Positions 7,403 through 15,825 of a stretch of 41,980 nucleotides of DNA are shown here, in pieces. This DNA is from an archaeon (GTDB lineage: Archaea; B1Sed10-29; JAJSAI01), in assembly GCA_024274695.1 (NCBI GenBank), contig JAJSAI010000023.1, positions 1-41,980 of the forward strand. Direction: 5' to 3'. Within the stretch, counting starts at the first letter, position 1. Every line of letters begins with the position of its first letter. Under the pieces are notes generated by a model. It ran no database searches. It was not told where the DNA came from and was given only the letters and a program-made list of their open reading frames with translations. The translations under genes were made by a program, and so were the position numbers.

Positions 7403-8896
7403 ATGCATGAGTACGAAAGGAAGCTCTTGCAAGCACTGGCAGACGCCGGAGGAAAGGGGGATTTTGAGGATCTCGCTGAAAAAGCGGGGCTGAATACTGG
7501 AGCGGCTAACTACGCGCTTGCAATGCTTGCTGAAAAAGGGTTTATCAGGGTGCACGAGAGCAAGCGGGAAGAAGTTTCCTTGGACGACGAGGGAAAAGAG
7601 TATCTTGAGAAAGGGCTTCCTGAAAGGCGAGTTCTGGATGTAGTGGAAAAAGAGACAGGCGTAAAGGAAGTCATGAAAAAGGTTCCAGGGAACGTTTTCA
7701 GGATAGCGAGCATCTGGCTCGTTAGGCTTGGTCTTGCCAGGATAAGGTCAGGAACCATCTCCCTTACGGAGAAGGGGCTTGAGTACAAGAAAAAGAAGAT
7801 GGGCCAAGAGAAGGTCCTTGAACTGCTTGCCGAAGGAAAGACAGTGCCTGAGGAGCTCAAGGAAGACTTTAACCTGCTAAAGGGAAGGGGCAGGATAGTA
7901 AAAACAAGAGAAGTGACAGAACGCGTTCTTGAGATAACAGAACAAGGGAAGAAGGCATTGTCTGAAGAGAGCGAAGGTGAGGAGATCGTACAGCTGGACT
8001 CAGAGGCAATAGTCACAGGGAGCTGGAGGGGAAAGAAGTTCAAGAGGTACAACATTAACGCCCCCGCGCCCAGGGAATATGCTGGAAGAGTCCACCCAAC
8101 CGTGAAGATAATGGGCCTCGTGCGCAGGATCTTCACAGAGATGGGCTTCAAGGAGATGAGAGGACCGTGGGTTGAAAGCGCGTTCTGGTGCTTTGACAGC
8201 ATGTTCGTACCCCAGGATCATCCTGCCAGGGAAGTGCAGGACACATTCTACCTGGAAGGAAAGGCGAGGCTCCCTGACAAGGACCTCGTGGAGAGGGTGA
8301 AGAAAGTGCACGAGAACGGGTACGATACAGGTTCTAAAGGATACGGGTACAAGTGGGATCCAGAACTCGCCATGAAGCGGGTTCTCAGGACGCACACCAC
8401 CGCGACCACGTTTAGGTACTTCGGTAAGGGCATAGAAAGGCCCGCGAAGTACTTCAGCATAGACAGGGTCTTCAGGAACGAAACAATAGACAGGACCCAT
8501 CTGCCAGAGTTCCATCAGATAGAAGGGTTCGTGCTCGGTGACGTTGACTTCAGGGACCTGGTAGGCTACCTGAAAACGTTCTACCGCAAGATGGGCATAA
8601 AGAAGATCAGGCTTAAGCCGTATTATAACCCGTACACCGAACCGAGCACCGAAGTGTTCGCCAAACACCCTAAGTTCGGCTGGCTTGAGCTCGGGAACTC
8701 GGGCCAGTTCAGGCCAGAGGCCCTCGCCCCGTATGGGATAACCGACAACGTAGTAGCGTGGGGGCTGGGCCTTGAACGGCTTGTGATGCTCGCGTACGAG
8801 AAGCACTCCATAAGGGAGGTGCTGGGACCAGCCTGCGACCTGGAATGGCTGAGAACATACAGGATACCGGGAGGGTACGAGAGTGGTAGTGCTTGA
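7403..8896 (+). CDS. pheS: Phenylalanine--tRNA ligase alpha subunit
   Basis: The catalytic subunit of the alpha2-beta2 enzyme that charges tRNA-Phe, 497 residues, of archaeal/eukaryotic type. The first roughly 200 residues are predicted helical winged-helix DNA/tRNA-binding repeats, beginning with LLQALADAGG. Class II synthetase motif 2 appears as FRNETIDRTHLPEFHQIEG, and motif 3 as GLGLERLVML near the C-terminus. The archaeal insert with THTTATTFR is also present. The stop overlaps the start of pheT by 14 nt, so the two subunits are co-translated. A weak T/A-rich stretch near 7363-7370 (ATTATTAA) could be the promoter. Confidence 0.97.
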   Translation: MHEYERKLLQALADAGGKGDFEDLAEKAGLNTGAANYALAMLAEKGFIRVHESKREEVSLDDEGKEYLEKGLPERRVLDVVEKETGVKEVMKKVPGNVFRIASIWLVRLGLARIRSGTISLTEKGLEYKKKKMGQEKVLELLAEGKTVPEELKEDFNLLKGRGRIVKTREVTERVLEITEQGKKALSEESEGEEIVQLDSEAIVTGSWRGKKFKRYNINAPAPREYAGRVHPTVKIMGLVRRIFTEMGFKEMRGPWVESAFWCFDSMFVPQDHPAREVQDTFYLEGKARLPDKDLVERVKKVHENGYDTGSKGYGYKWDPELAMKRVLRTHTTATTFRYFGKGIERPAKYFSIDRVFRNETIDRTHLPEFHQIEGFVLGDVDFRDLVGYLKTFYRKMGIKKIRLKPYYNPYTEPSTEVFAKHPKFGWLELGNSGQFRPEALAPYGITDNVVAWGLGLERLVMLAYEKHSIREVLGPACDLEWLRTYRIPGGYESGSA

Positions 8897-10541
8897 AACA
8901 GACAAAAAAACTCTTTTAGGGTACGTAGGAAGGGACATTACTGACGAGGAACTTGAAGAGACTTTGTTCAGCATGGGCTTTGAACTTGAAAAAGCGGATG
9001 ACGGAAAACTGAGAATAGAAATAACCCCTGAAAGAGTTGACATGATCTCTGTTCAAGGGTGCGCGAGAGCCCTGAGACAGTACCTGGGTATAGAACCTGG
9101 GCTGAAGAAGTACGAGGTGCGCCCGAGCGGGATAGAAATATTCATTGACGAGTCCGTAAAAAACGTCAGGCCGTACACTGTTGCTGCAGTGGTCAGGGGA
9201 ATAGAGTTTAACGACGAGAGGATAAAAGAGATAATCTGGCTTCAGGAGAAACTGCACGACACCTACGCTCGGGGACGGAAACAAGCGGCCATAGGAATAT
9301 ACCCTCTGGAACCAATAACCCCCCCAATAAGGTACTATGCTGAGGCTCCTGAAAAGATAAGGTTCGTTCCCCTCGGAGCAGAAGAACCCATGACAGGCAG
9401 GGAAATCCTGGAAAAGCACCCCACCGGGATAAAGTACGCGCACCTTCTCCAAGGCAAAGAGAAGTATCCTCTGTTCGTTGACGCTGAAGGAAAAGTGCTC
9501 AGCATGCCCCCGATAATAAACTCAAGAGATCTTGGAATGGTGACAGAGGACACCAGGAACGTGTTCGTTGAGTGTAGTGGACACGACCTGAAAAAATTGA
9601 ACACTGTCCTGAACGTGATAGTGACGAGCTTGGCTGACATGGGAGGCAGGATAGAATCTGTCAGGGTTCACGCTTACGGTCAAGGATACTCCCCTCCAGA
9701 CCTTTCCCCGTGGAAGATGACTCTTGACTCAGACCAGCTGGAGAGATGGTCTGGAATAAGACTCTCCGCCGCGGAGATGAAGCCCCTGCTGGAGCGAATG
9801 GGATACGATGCTGAGGAGATTTCAAGCACTGAAGTGGAGGTGAGCATTCCAGCTTACCGGGCCGATGTGCTCCATCCTGTTGACATCATTGATGACGTGC
9901 TAAGAGCGTATGGTTTTGACAATATTCCGGAGAAGATCTCCAACCTTATGACCGTCGGAGGCCTGACTAAGGACACGGTGCTCTCAGAGGATGTGAGGGA
10001 GATCATGACTGGCATGGGCTTCCAGGAAGCGCTCACGCTCGCGCTGACCAGCACTGAAGACCAGTACCATAAGATGAACGTGGAAGAAGGCCCTCATGTC
10101 AGGCTGACAGAAAGAAAAGAAAAGAGCATTAACATGGTCAGGACATGGGTACTGCCCGAACTGATGAAGGTGCTGCAGAGTAACAGGAGCAAGCCATTCC
10201 CGCAGAGGGTGTTTGAAGTAGGGTATGTGGTAATCCCTGACAGCAGTTCCGACACGCTGGCAAAAAATGAGCTTAGACTGGCCGCGGTCATCTCGGATGA
10301 CAAGGCCAACTATTCTGATGCCAAGGCAGTGCTTGAAATGTTATGCAGGGTAATGGGCTGGGAGCTCGCACTCAATGAAACAGGGCACGGGTCGTTCATT
10401 CCAGGAAGGACCGCAAAGATCCTGCTGAACGGAAAAGAATGCGGGATTATAGGTGAAGTTCATCCTCAGGTGCTCGAGAACTACGGGCTTGAACACCCCG
10501 CGTCCGCTTTTGAAATCAGCTTACAGCAGTTCATCACTTGA
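8883..10541 (+). CDS. pheT: Phenylalanine--tRNA ligase beta subunit
   Basis: The non-catalytic but essential subunit of PheRS, 552 residues, of the shorter archaeal/eukaryotic form without the bacterial N-terminal tRNA-binding-like domain. The B3/B4-type editing domain lies in roughly residues 90-270, where the family hydrolyses mischarged Tyr-tRNA-Phe. The B5 domain follows (about 275-355), then the inactive synthetase-like core (EVSIPAYRADVLHPVDIIDD, and FEVGYVV). The start is GTG at 8883 inside the end of pheS. Its 3' end overlaps the convergent RFC large-subunit gene by 8 bp, so there is no room for separate terminators. Confidence 0.96.
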   Translation: MVVLETDKKTLLGYVGRDITDEELEETLFSMGFELEKADDGKLRIEITPERVDMISVQGCARALRQYLGIEPGLKKYEVRPSGIEIFIDESVKNVRPYTVAAVVRGIEFNDERIKEIIWLQEKLHDTYARGRKQAAIGIYPLEPITPPIRYYAEAPEKIRFVPLGAEEPMTGREILEKHPTGIKYAHLLQGKEKYPLFVDAEGKVLSMPPIINSRDLGMVTEDTRNVFVECSGHDLKKLNTVLNVIVTSLADMGGRIESVRVHAYGQGYSPPDLSPWKMTLDSDQLERWSGIRLSAAEMKPLLERMGYDAEEISSTEVEVSIPAYRADVLHPVDIIDDVLRAYGFDNIPEKISNLMTVGGLTKDTVLSEDVREIMTGMGFQEALTLALTSTEDQYHKMNVEEGPHVRLTERKEKSINMVRTWVLPELMKVLQSNRSKPFPQRVFEVGYVVIPDSSSDTLAKNELRLAAVISDDKANYSDAKAVLEMLCRVMGWELALNETGHGSFIPGRTAKILLNGKECGIIGEVHPQVLENYGLEHPASAFEISLQQFIT

Positions 10542-11718
10542 TGCTTTCAAGTAACCTTTTTTCGTCCTCGTCCAGCTCGAAGTAGTCCGCCAGGCCTGGG
10601 AAAAGTTTCAGCAGGACGAAGTACGACTCAGCCGCTTTTTTCGAACTGAGGTGGCACTTCCGCCCAACCTTCCTGAATATGGACCTAAGCAGGTACCCCT
10701 CTCGCTTTATGCCCGAACGTATCCTAAGACTCTGGGGAAAGTCAAAGGGCATGAACTTTTTCCGGTGATGCTTCTTTTCCTCCGAAACTAACGCCATCTC
10801 GTCCAGAGCGTACCGGATGTTACCGTAGTCCTGTCTTTTCATCACCCTGCCGAGGTAGACGTCGGCCCTGCTCAGCCGCTCAAACCCTCCCGCCAGGTCC
10901 TCTGGATGCTGGTGGGTCCTCGGGAGGTTTTCCTCAAGCCAAGCGAGCAGGAACCCTGGATCTTCTCCGGATTCCATCAGCGCTTTTCTTGCCATGGAAA
11001 AGCTTCTTGACTCAAGCACTATTTTCAACACGTCAAAGATCCCCTTCTCCCGATCCCTGTACGACAGCACGCTCAGATCCTCTACAGTCACCCTCTTTTT
11101 CCCTCTGGCAAGCATTTCCAGGTCGTTTATAGCCGACCTGACGTCCCCCTCGCTGTACTCCGCGATCCTTCTTATGACCTCATCCTCCACCGAGATGTCC
11201 TCAGCTTCAGCAATGTCCTTCAAGAGCTTTTCAATGGTCCTCGTGCTGACTCTCCTCAGCTTGATAACCTTGCACAGCCGCCGTATTTCCCTGAGCCTCG
11301 GGTCAAAAGCGTTCTCCGCGGTCAGGATGATGGGCGAAGTGTTCTGCTTGAGTATTTTGGCCACTGCAGAAAGCCCTCCCCTGTCCCCTGATGTCATCAG
11401 GTCAACCTCGTCAAACAGAATGAGCCTCATCTTCCCGAAGAGCGAGAGGGTCATGCTGGCCTGTCCCGCTGTCCTCTCAACAGTCTTCCCAGTCCTCTGT
11501 TCCCCAGTGTTCATTTCCAGCAACTGAAACCCGTACTCTTTAGCGCACGCGAGGGCAATGCTTGTCTTGCCAGATCCCGTGGGTCCTGTGATCAGCAGGG
11601 GAGGCTGCCTCTCGCCCCTTTTCCACGCCTCCGCCCATTCCTTAACCTGCTTGACCGCGCTGGGGTTCCCGAGCACTTCGTCAAGCCTGCTGGGAGCGTA
11701 CTTGTCGGCCCATAACAT
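10534..11718 (-). CDS. rfcL: Replication factor C large subunit (clamp loader)
   Basis: The large subunit of the archaeal clamp loader, which with RFC small subunits opens the PCNA ring at primer ends. It has 394 residues from ATG 11718. It begins WADKYAPSRLDEVLGN, the conserved RFC N-terminus, with Walker A GPTGSGKTS near residue 45 and Walker B LILFDEVD, the DEVD form being typical of the large subunit. The reading frame stays open further upstream to 12177, but that part runs antisense to the GTPase gene and is not coding. The protein is shorter than many archaeal RFC-L proteins, and no PIP-box-like motif is visible at its C-terminus, which ends in an acidic stretch. RFC small subunit is encoded separately at 29512. 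Confidence 0.94.
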   Translation of the reverse strand: MLWADKYAPSRLDEVLGNPSAVKQVKEWAEAWKRGERQPPLLITGPTGSGKTSIALACAKEYGFQLLEMNTGEQRTGKTVERTAGQASMTLSLFGKMRLILFDEVDLMTSGDRGGLSAVAKILKQNTSPIILTAENAFDPRLREIRRLCKVIKLRRVSTRTIEKLLKDIAEAEDISVEDEVIRRIAEYSEGDVRSAINDLEMLARGKKRVTVEDLSVLSYRDREKGIFDVLKIVLESRSFSMARKALMESGEDPGFLLAWLEENLPRTHQHPEDLAGGFERLSRADVYLGRVMKRQDYGNIRYALDEMALVSEEKKHHRKKFMPFDFPQSLRIRSGIKREGYLLRSIFRKVGRKCHLSSKKAAESYFVLLKLFPGLADYFELDEDEKRLLESIK

Positions 11719-11722
11719 ATTC

Positions 11723-11734
11723 GTATATAATAAG
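11723..11734 (+). promoter_or_regulatory. TATA-like element for the YchF-like GTPase gene
   Basis: GTATATAATAAG predicts transcription starting near 11755, leaving a leader of about 19 nt that includes the GGGGGAG ribosome-binding site at 11761-11767. On the minus strand, the A/T-rich run at 11743-11752 may be the rfcL promoter. Confidence 0.5.
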
Positions 11735-11773
11735 AGGGTGAATAAAAAAGAAGGCGTACGCGGGGGAGTTAGA

Positions 11774-12922
11774 GTGATAAAGGTAGGCGTCTGCGGCAAA
11801 CCTTCCTCCGGAAAGTCCACTTTCTTTAGTGCTGCCACTATGGTTGATGTGCCCAGGGCCGCGTATCCATTCACCACCATAGAACCGAACGTGGGGATGG
11901 CAGCGGTTTCCAGGAGATGCGCGTGCCAGGACATTCCAGAGATACGCGGGAAATGCAGGCCGCGGAACTCAAGGTGCGTTAACGGAACCAGGATAATACC
12001 CATCCAGTTAGTGGACGTGGCGGGACTGGTCCCAGGAGCACACTTAGGAAAGGGCATGGGCAACGAGTTCTTGAGCGACTTGATCGACGCGGAGGCCCTC
12101 GTGCACGTGGTTGACCTGAGCGGGACCACAAACGAAAAAGGAGAACCCGCAGAGGGATACGATCCCGGGAACGACATAGAGTGGTTGCAGGACGAGATAG
12201 ATTACTGGATAAAAGGGATCCTTGACAGGAACTGGAAGAACATTGAGAGGAAGGCTAAAACAAGACCCTTGTGGGAATGTGTTTTTGAACAAGTCAGCGG
12301 CCTGAGGATTGACCCAGAAAAAGTGAAAGGGATCGTTGAGTCGGGGTTCTCAGACACTCTTGATCTCGCGAGGAGGATAAGGGAGGCCAACAAACCGATC
12401 GTGCTGGCAGGGAACAAGATAGACCTGCCTTCAGCCAAAGAAAACTACGAGCGGCTGAAGAAAGAGTACGATATAATCCCTGTGTCGGCAGAAGCCGAGC
12501 TGGCCCTCAGGAAGGCGGAAAAAGCGGGCCTGATAAGGTATTACGGGAACGATTTTGAGATCTTGAAAAACCTTTCCCCGGCGCAGGAGAAGGCGCTGCA
12601 GGCCATCAGGGAAAACGTGCTAGAACCATACGGGTCCACGGGAGTCCAGGAGGTGCTGAATAGGACAGTGTTCCAGGTACTCGGATACATTGTGGTCTAT
12701 CCCGTGGAGGATGAAAGGAGGTACTCTGACAAGAACGGGAACGTGCTGCCTGACGCGGTGCTGATGAAGAAGGGATCCACGGTAATACATCTCGCTGAAA
12801 AGGTGCACTCTTACCTTGCGAGAGGGTTTATCGCGGCTGTTGACTGCAGGACAAAAAGAAAAATCGGTAGGGACCACGTCCTATCCGACTCGGACATAAT
12901 AAGCATAAAAGCAAGGTCTTAA
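11774..12922 (+). CDS. YchF/OLA1-related GTPase with TGS domain, archaeal type
   Basis: A TRAFAC-class P-loop NTPase of the Obg/YchF group, 382 residues, related to archaeal MJ1332. G1 is GKPSSGKST at the N-terminus, G2 lies in YPFTTIEPN, G3 is DVAGLVPGAH, and G4 is NKID. Bacterial YchF has NMxE at G4 and prefers ATP; NKID predicts GTP here. A Cys-rich insert (CACQDIPEIRGKCRPRNSRC) follows G2, and the C-terminal 80 residues form a TGS domain. A ribosome-associated role is likely from the family. The GTG start at 11774 has GGGGGAG 6 nt upstream. Its TAA shares the bases TTAA with the stop of the convergent gene. Confidence 0.88.
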   Translation: MIKVGVCGKPSSGKSTFFSAATMVDVPRAAYPFTTIEPNVGMAAVSRRCACQDIPEIRGKCRPRNSRCVNGTRIIPIQLVDVAGLVPGAHLGKGMGNEFLSDLIDAEALVHVVDLSGTTNEKGEPAEGYDPGNDIEWLQDEIDYWIKGILDRNWKNIERKAKTRPLWECVFEQVSGLRIDPEKVKGIVESGFSDTLDLARRIREANKPIVLAGNKIDLPSAKENYERLKKEYDIIPVSAEAELALRKAEKAGLIRYYGNDFEILKNLSPAQEKALQAIRENVLEPYGSTGVQEVLNRTVFQVLGYIVVYPVEDERRYSDKNGNVLPDAVLMKKGSTVIHLAEKVHSYLARGFIAAVDCRTKRKIGRDHVLSDSDIISIKARS

Positions 12923-13194
12923 AAGGGGAACAGGCTTCCGCCCGGCTTGTCGTCCTCCTGTTCCTCGTCCCCAGGAAAGCTTATTTTTTCCACCTGGAAC
13001 TTTTTCTCCCTCTCCTCAAGCTCTTCTCTCGCCCTCTGCATCTCCTCTTTTTTGTTCTGCAGTCTTGTGAGGGTGTAGAAGTACGCGTTTATTATGGTGT
13101 CCAGGCCCATCTGCCTTTTCTCTCCTCTCTGGGAGACCTCTTGCACGTACAACTGGACTATCTTGAACGCCATTTCCTCCACGGGGTCAATCAT
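12919..13194 (-). CDS. Small acidic coiled-coil protein, unknown
   Basis: A 91-residue protein without a recognised family. The first half is helical (IDPVEEMAFKIVQLYVQEV), the middle is a heptad-like charged coil (residues about 48-72, rich in Glu, Lys and Arg), and the tail is acidic ending in GGSLFPF. It is the last gene of a three-gene minus-strand operon; its start overlaps the preceding gene by 8 nt. Its 3' end overlaps the GTPase gene by 4 bp. Its fixed place beside two other coiled-coil proteins suggests they form one complex. Confidence 0.7.
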   Translation of the reverse strand: MIDPVEEMAFKIVQLYVQEVSQRGEKRQMGLDTIINAYFYTLTRLQNKKEEMQRAREELEEREKKFQVEKISFPGDEEQEDDKPGGSLFPF

Positions 13195-13813
13195 TCTTCT
13201 TCCCCTCCTCCGCCTTTTGGAGTATCGCGAGCTCTTCCGCGGTTATCTTTTCTCCTGCGAGGAACTTTTTCATTATCTTGTCCGCGAGCTCGCTCACCTC
13301 TTCCGCGGGCATCTCCTTGGAGTACCCGACGGTTATTATCTTGCTCTCTCCTTTTTTAGCCTCTTTAGGGACTTTCTCCAACAGTTTTTCAAGCTTCTTC
13401 TCGTGGGCTTCTATTTCCTTATGAAGTTCTTTCATCTGCTTTGACAGTTCAGCGAGCCTGTTCTCCGCGGCCTGAAGTTCTTCCTTCCAGTGCCTGGACT
13501 TGAAGAAATTCTTCTTCATGGTCCGCAGTTTTTCAAGCTCTGCCTCCATCTCATCCAAGCGCGCGACTATCTCCTTCTCGCGGGACATGGGCGTTTGTCC
13601 CGTCTGGTACTTGAAGTACAAGGACTTGTATTTCCTTTCAAGCTCCTTGAGCCTTCTTCCAGGAGGCTTGACCTCGCCTACTTTCTCCAGTTTTGATTTT
13701 AGGAACTTGATCCTCCTTTCAAGAAGGGATTTCTCTTTCCTCAGGTTACGCAGGTTTTGTCTTTTTTCTTTTAACACTTTCTTCTCTTCTGATATTTTCT
13801 GGCTTATGTTCAT
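13187..13813 (-). CDS. Coiled-coil protein, unknown
   Basis: A 208-residue, highly charged protein that is almost wholly coiled coil from the start to about residue 150 (two long Lys/Glu-rich heptad stretches split by a Gly/Pro-containing linker near residues 46-52 and another around 75). The C-terminal 55 residues look globular: GESKIITVGYSK, then a short helical pair (VSELADKIMKKFLAGEKITAEELAIL). The family resembles archaeal coiled-coil proteins of unassigned function. It overlaps the genes on both sides (4 nt upstream as ATGA, 8 nt downstream), so it is co-translated with them. The long coils suggest a scaffold or tether between the membrane protein at 13810-14529 and a soluble partner. 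Confidence 0.75.
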   Translation of the reverse strand: MNISQKISEEKKVLKEKRQNLRNLRKEKSLLERRIKFLKSKLEKVGEVKPPGRRLKELERKYKSLYFKYQTGQTPMSREKEIVARLDEMEAELEKLRTMKKNFFKSRHWKEELQAAENRLAELSKQMKELHKEIEAHEKKLEKLLEKVPKEAKKGESKIITVGYSKEMPAEEVSELADKIMKKFLAGEKITAEELAILQKAEEGKKND

Positions 13814-14529
13814 CGTGCTCCCTCTTTTTTCATCCAGTCTAGACCATACTCCTTATACTCCTTGGTCTGCGTGGACAGGTAAACGTCAACACCAAACTTG
13901 GCGAACACCGCGCCCAAGATTATCATGACCGCGTAAACGGACATGGGCACGAGGTCTGTGGAAAGCGCGAACTTTGAGAGCATGGCGTGAAGTCCCAGGA
14001 AAGAGTACAGGGCGATAAGTGATCCTGAGAGCATTAGCACTATAGAAACCATTATCTTTGTGGTTCCCTTGACCTTCATCTGGTTCAACTGCTTTTGGAC
14101 GTCCTGCACTGCGGAGTTGAACTGTATCTTGAAGTTAAACAGGTCCGACTTCACTGACTCCACCATTGCTTTCATGTCCTCTATCTTTTTCTCTAGGACC
14201 TCGTGTCTTTCCATGGATTTAAGGTCTGTCTTGAGCAGGATTTCTTTTTCTGTTTTTCTGAGCTCTTCTCTCAGGAAGGACTCGAAGTTCTTTTTTTCTT
14301 CCTCAAAGAGCCTGTGGACCTCAAGCTTTAGTTTGGAGGCAAGGTACCCCTCGTACTCTTTTTTCACCTGCTCGTATACCCTTCTGGCCTCTGATTCTGA
14401 GAGCCCTGTGCTCACGAGCGTGGTTATTATCTTGTCCTCTGGAACGCTCCGTGTTATCATTTCCAGGACTACGTCAGAAAGCTTTCTTGAAGGCGTCTCT
14501 TGTGCTTCCTTTTTGCCGAAAAGAGGCAT
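13810..14529 (-). CDS. Membrane-anchored coiled-coil protein, unknown
   Basis: A 239-residue protein with three parts. Residues about 15-60 form a small helical domain (VVLEMITRSVPEDKIITTLV, then GLSESEARRVYEQV) that looks like a UBA-type three-helix bundle. Residues about 60-155 are coiled coil. Two transmembrane segments follow (near 159-180 and 190-215), with both ends in the cytoplasm. It leads the operon 14529-12919. The run TTTAAAAAATT (14551-14561) is centred about 25 nt before the ATG, predicting a leaderless transcript. No enzyme motif is visible; the architecture suggests a membrane platform that recruits a soluble partner. Confidence 0.75.
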   Translation of the reverse strand: MPLFGKKEAQETPSRKLSDVVLEMITRSVPEDKIITTLVSTGLSESEARRVYEQVKKEYEGYLASKLKLEVHRLFEEEKKNFESFLREELRKTEKEILLKTDLKSMERHEVLEKKIEDMKAMVESVKSDLFNFKIQFNSAVQDVQKQLNQMKVKGTTKIMVSIVLMLSGSLIALYSFLGLHAMLSKFALSTDLVPMSVYAVMIILGAVFAKFGVDVYLSTQTKEYKEYGLDWMKKEGAR

Positions 14530-14618
14530 GAGAATATTACCTTCCGGGAGTTTAAAAAATTAACCGGAACCAACCGTCATGGCGCAGGAAGCCTGTTTTT
14601 ATCCTCTTCTGAGAACAT

Positions 14619-15152
14619 GTGCCCGTGTGGCTGTCTGCATCGGCGGGCGTCGCGGTGATCGTGACGGGCCTGCTGTTGTTCGGGAGCATAACGAGCATGC
14701 GGCCGGGACAGGAGTGGAACACTCTCCTGGCGCACTACAACACCACCGAGACAGTGTACAGGATGGAGCACGGGTTCGAAAACGCGGTCAGGGAGAGTAT
14801 TACTCCGGGGCTGTCGGAACCAGAACAGGTGACCAGAACCTGTGAGAGTGTCTGGACCTGGGCGTCGGGGGAGAAAGTCAGAGTCAGAGTCTTCTTCGGC
14901 CTGGAGACCTTCGGGTTTAGGGAAAACATTGTGAACAGGCTCTCTGACGAAGGCAGAAGACTTCTGAGGGTGACCTTGGAAACGTGCCCGTGGGCGTGCG
15001 CGGCTGTCCTCCGGCGGGATACCCGGGGGTGTATTGTGATTAGGAACGACGGCCTGGTGTCAGGAAGAGGGATGGTCGCCGTGGGCATTATCCTAGAGAA
15101 GGAGGGCGTCAGGACTGTTATTCCCGAGGGGAGGGTATTCTGCGGAGGGTGA
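14619..15152 (+). CDS. Secreted pilin-like protein, unknown
   Basis: A 177-residue protein with a short hydrophobic N-terminus (LSASAGVAVIVTGLLLFGSI) and a soluble, Cys-containing extracellular domain. It starts at GTG 14619 or GTG 14625; a stop lies only three codons upstream, so nothing longer is possible. A T-rich promoter near 14595-14603 (TTTTTATCC) fits a leaderless message from the second GTG. It lacks the class III signal motif itself but lies 4 nt before a gene that has it, and the overall shape (N-terminal helix, small beta-rich domain) is like a minor pilin. Gene symbol and partner are unknown. Confidence 0.65.
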   Translation: MPVWLSASAGVAVIVTGLLLFGSITSMRPGQEWNTLLAHYNTTETVYRMEHGFENAVRESITPGLSEPEQVTRTCESVWTWASGEKVRVRVFFGLETFGFRENIVNRLSDEGRRLLRVTLETCPWACAAVLRRDTRGCIVIRNDGLVSGRGMVAVGIILEKEGVRTVIPEGRVFCGG

Positions 15153-15156
15153 GACC

Positions 15157-15525
15157 TTGAGAGGACAGTACTCCCTGGAGTTCATGCTGATTTCAGCGGT
15201 TTTCCTAGTGTTCTTGGTACTCCTGCTACACCCTGTGAGCCTGCTGCTGGCAGGGTCAAGAGACGTTGCCGAAAAAGAGAATGCCAGAACCCTTCTGGAA
15301 TCCTGCGCCCGAAAGTGCAGGGAGGCGAGCGTGTTCGGCGCTAGTTCAAGGCTGGAGGTAATCTCCCTGACCAAAGGAAGGCTGGCCTCAACGGGAAACA
15401 GGCTCGTTTACACTACAAGAGAGTTTAACGTGTCCATCAGCCCTTTTAGGTGCGCTGTGGACTTAAACATTTCCAGAGGAAAGAACATGGTAGTTATTCA
15501 CGCGCCTGATCCCGAAATGCACTAG
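15157..15525 (+). CDS. Type IV pilin-like protein with class III signal peptide
   Basis: A 122-residue protein beginning MRGQYSLEFMLI. This is the archaeal class III (EppA-type) signal: a short basic leader cut after Gly, followed by the QxSxExxxL pattern, with the hydrophobic helix continuing to about residue 30. Such proteins assemble through their N-terminal helices into type IV pilus-like fibres or remain as membrane-anchored minor subunits. The extracellular part has three Cys, two of them close together (CARKC), perhaps forming a disulfide. The TTG start at 15157 is set by GGAGGGTGA (15144-15152), which overlaps the preceding stop. The 3' end overlaps the convergent gene by 63 bp. Confidence 0.8.
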   Translation: MRGQYSLEFMLISAVFLVFLVLLLHPVSLLLAGSRDVAEKENARTLLESCARKCREASVFGASSRLEVISLTKGRLASTGNRLVYTTREFNVSISPFRCAVDLNISRGKNMVVIHAPDPEMH

Positions 15526-15825
15526 TCTTCCAGCGCACTCTCTTACAAAGTTTATCTGTCCGCAGTTCTTCTGAACGCAGTATTCAAGTCCGCTGGCTTC
15601 CACTACACTAAAGCACTCTGGCACGGGAGTCCCCCTAGTGCAGCATGCCTCCAGAACATCCTGGCCGAGAGCATATGCTTCCAGGGGTGATGTGTTCTCC
15701 CCAGGTCCTGCGGACGCCACGACAAAAGCGCTCCAAACGCACACGAGCGCGAAGACAAAGGCGTCGTACGCCATGAACTGCCCCTTGCGCTTCCGCAGAC
15801 TACTCGCCGCAGAGCACGATCGCAT
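15463..15825 (-). CDS. Secreted pilin-like protein with variant class III-like signal
   Basis: About 120 residues from the ATG at 15825 (an ATG at 15840 gives 125). A basic stretch RKRKG precedes QFMAYDAFVFALV and a hydrophobic helix, a layout like the class III prepilin signal but with Asp at position +6 instead of Ser+3 and Glu+5. The extracellular domain contains at least six Cys (CC, CF, YC, NC, EC), unusual for a cytoplasmic protein of an archaeon and consistent with disulfides outside. It overlaps the stop of the upstream gene by 26 nt and the convergent pilin gene at 15157-15525 by 63 nt. Confidence 0.7.
   Translation of the reverse strand: MRSCSAASSLRKRKGQFMAYDAFVFALVCVWSAFVVASAGPGENTSPLEAYALGQDVLEACCTRGTPVPECFSVVEASGLEYCVQKNCGQINFVRECAGRLVHFGIRRVNNYHVLSSGNV

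Noticed and set aside
11719-12177. N-terminal extension of the RFC large-subunit frame
   Set aside because: The extra 153 codons run antisense to the GTPase gene, and the RFC motif WADKYAPSRLDEV starts at the ATG at 11718.
14579-14845. Plus-strand frame in another phase over the first pilin-like gene
   Set aside because: It has no signal peptide or domain, and the overlapping frame at 14619-15152 has a hydrophobic N-terminus and a linked downstream gene.
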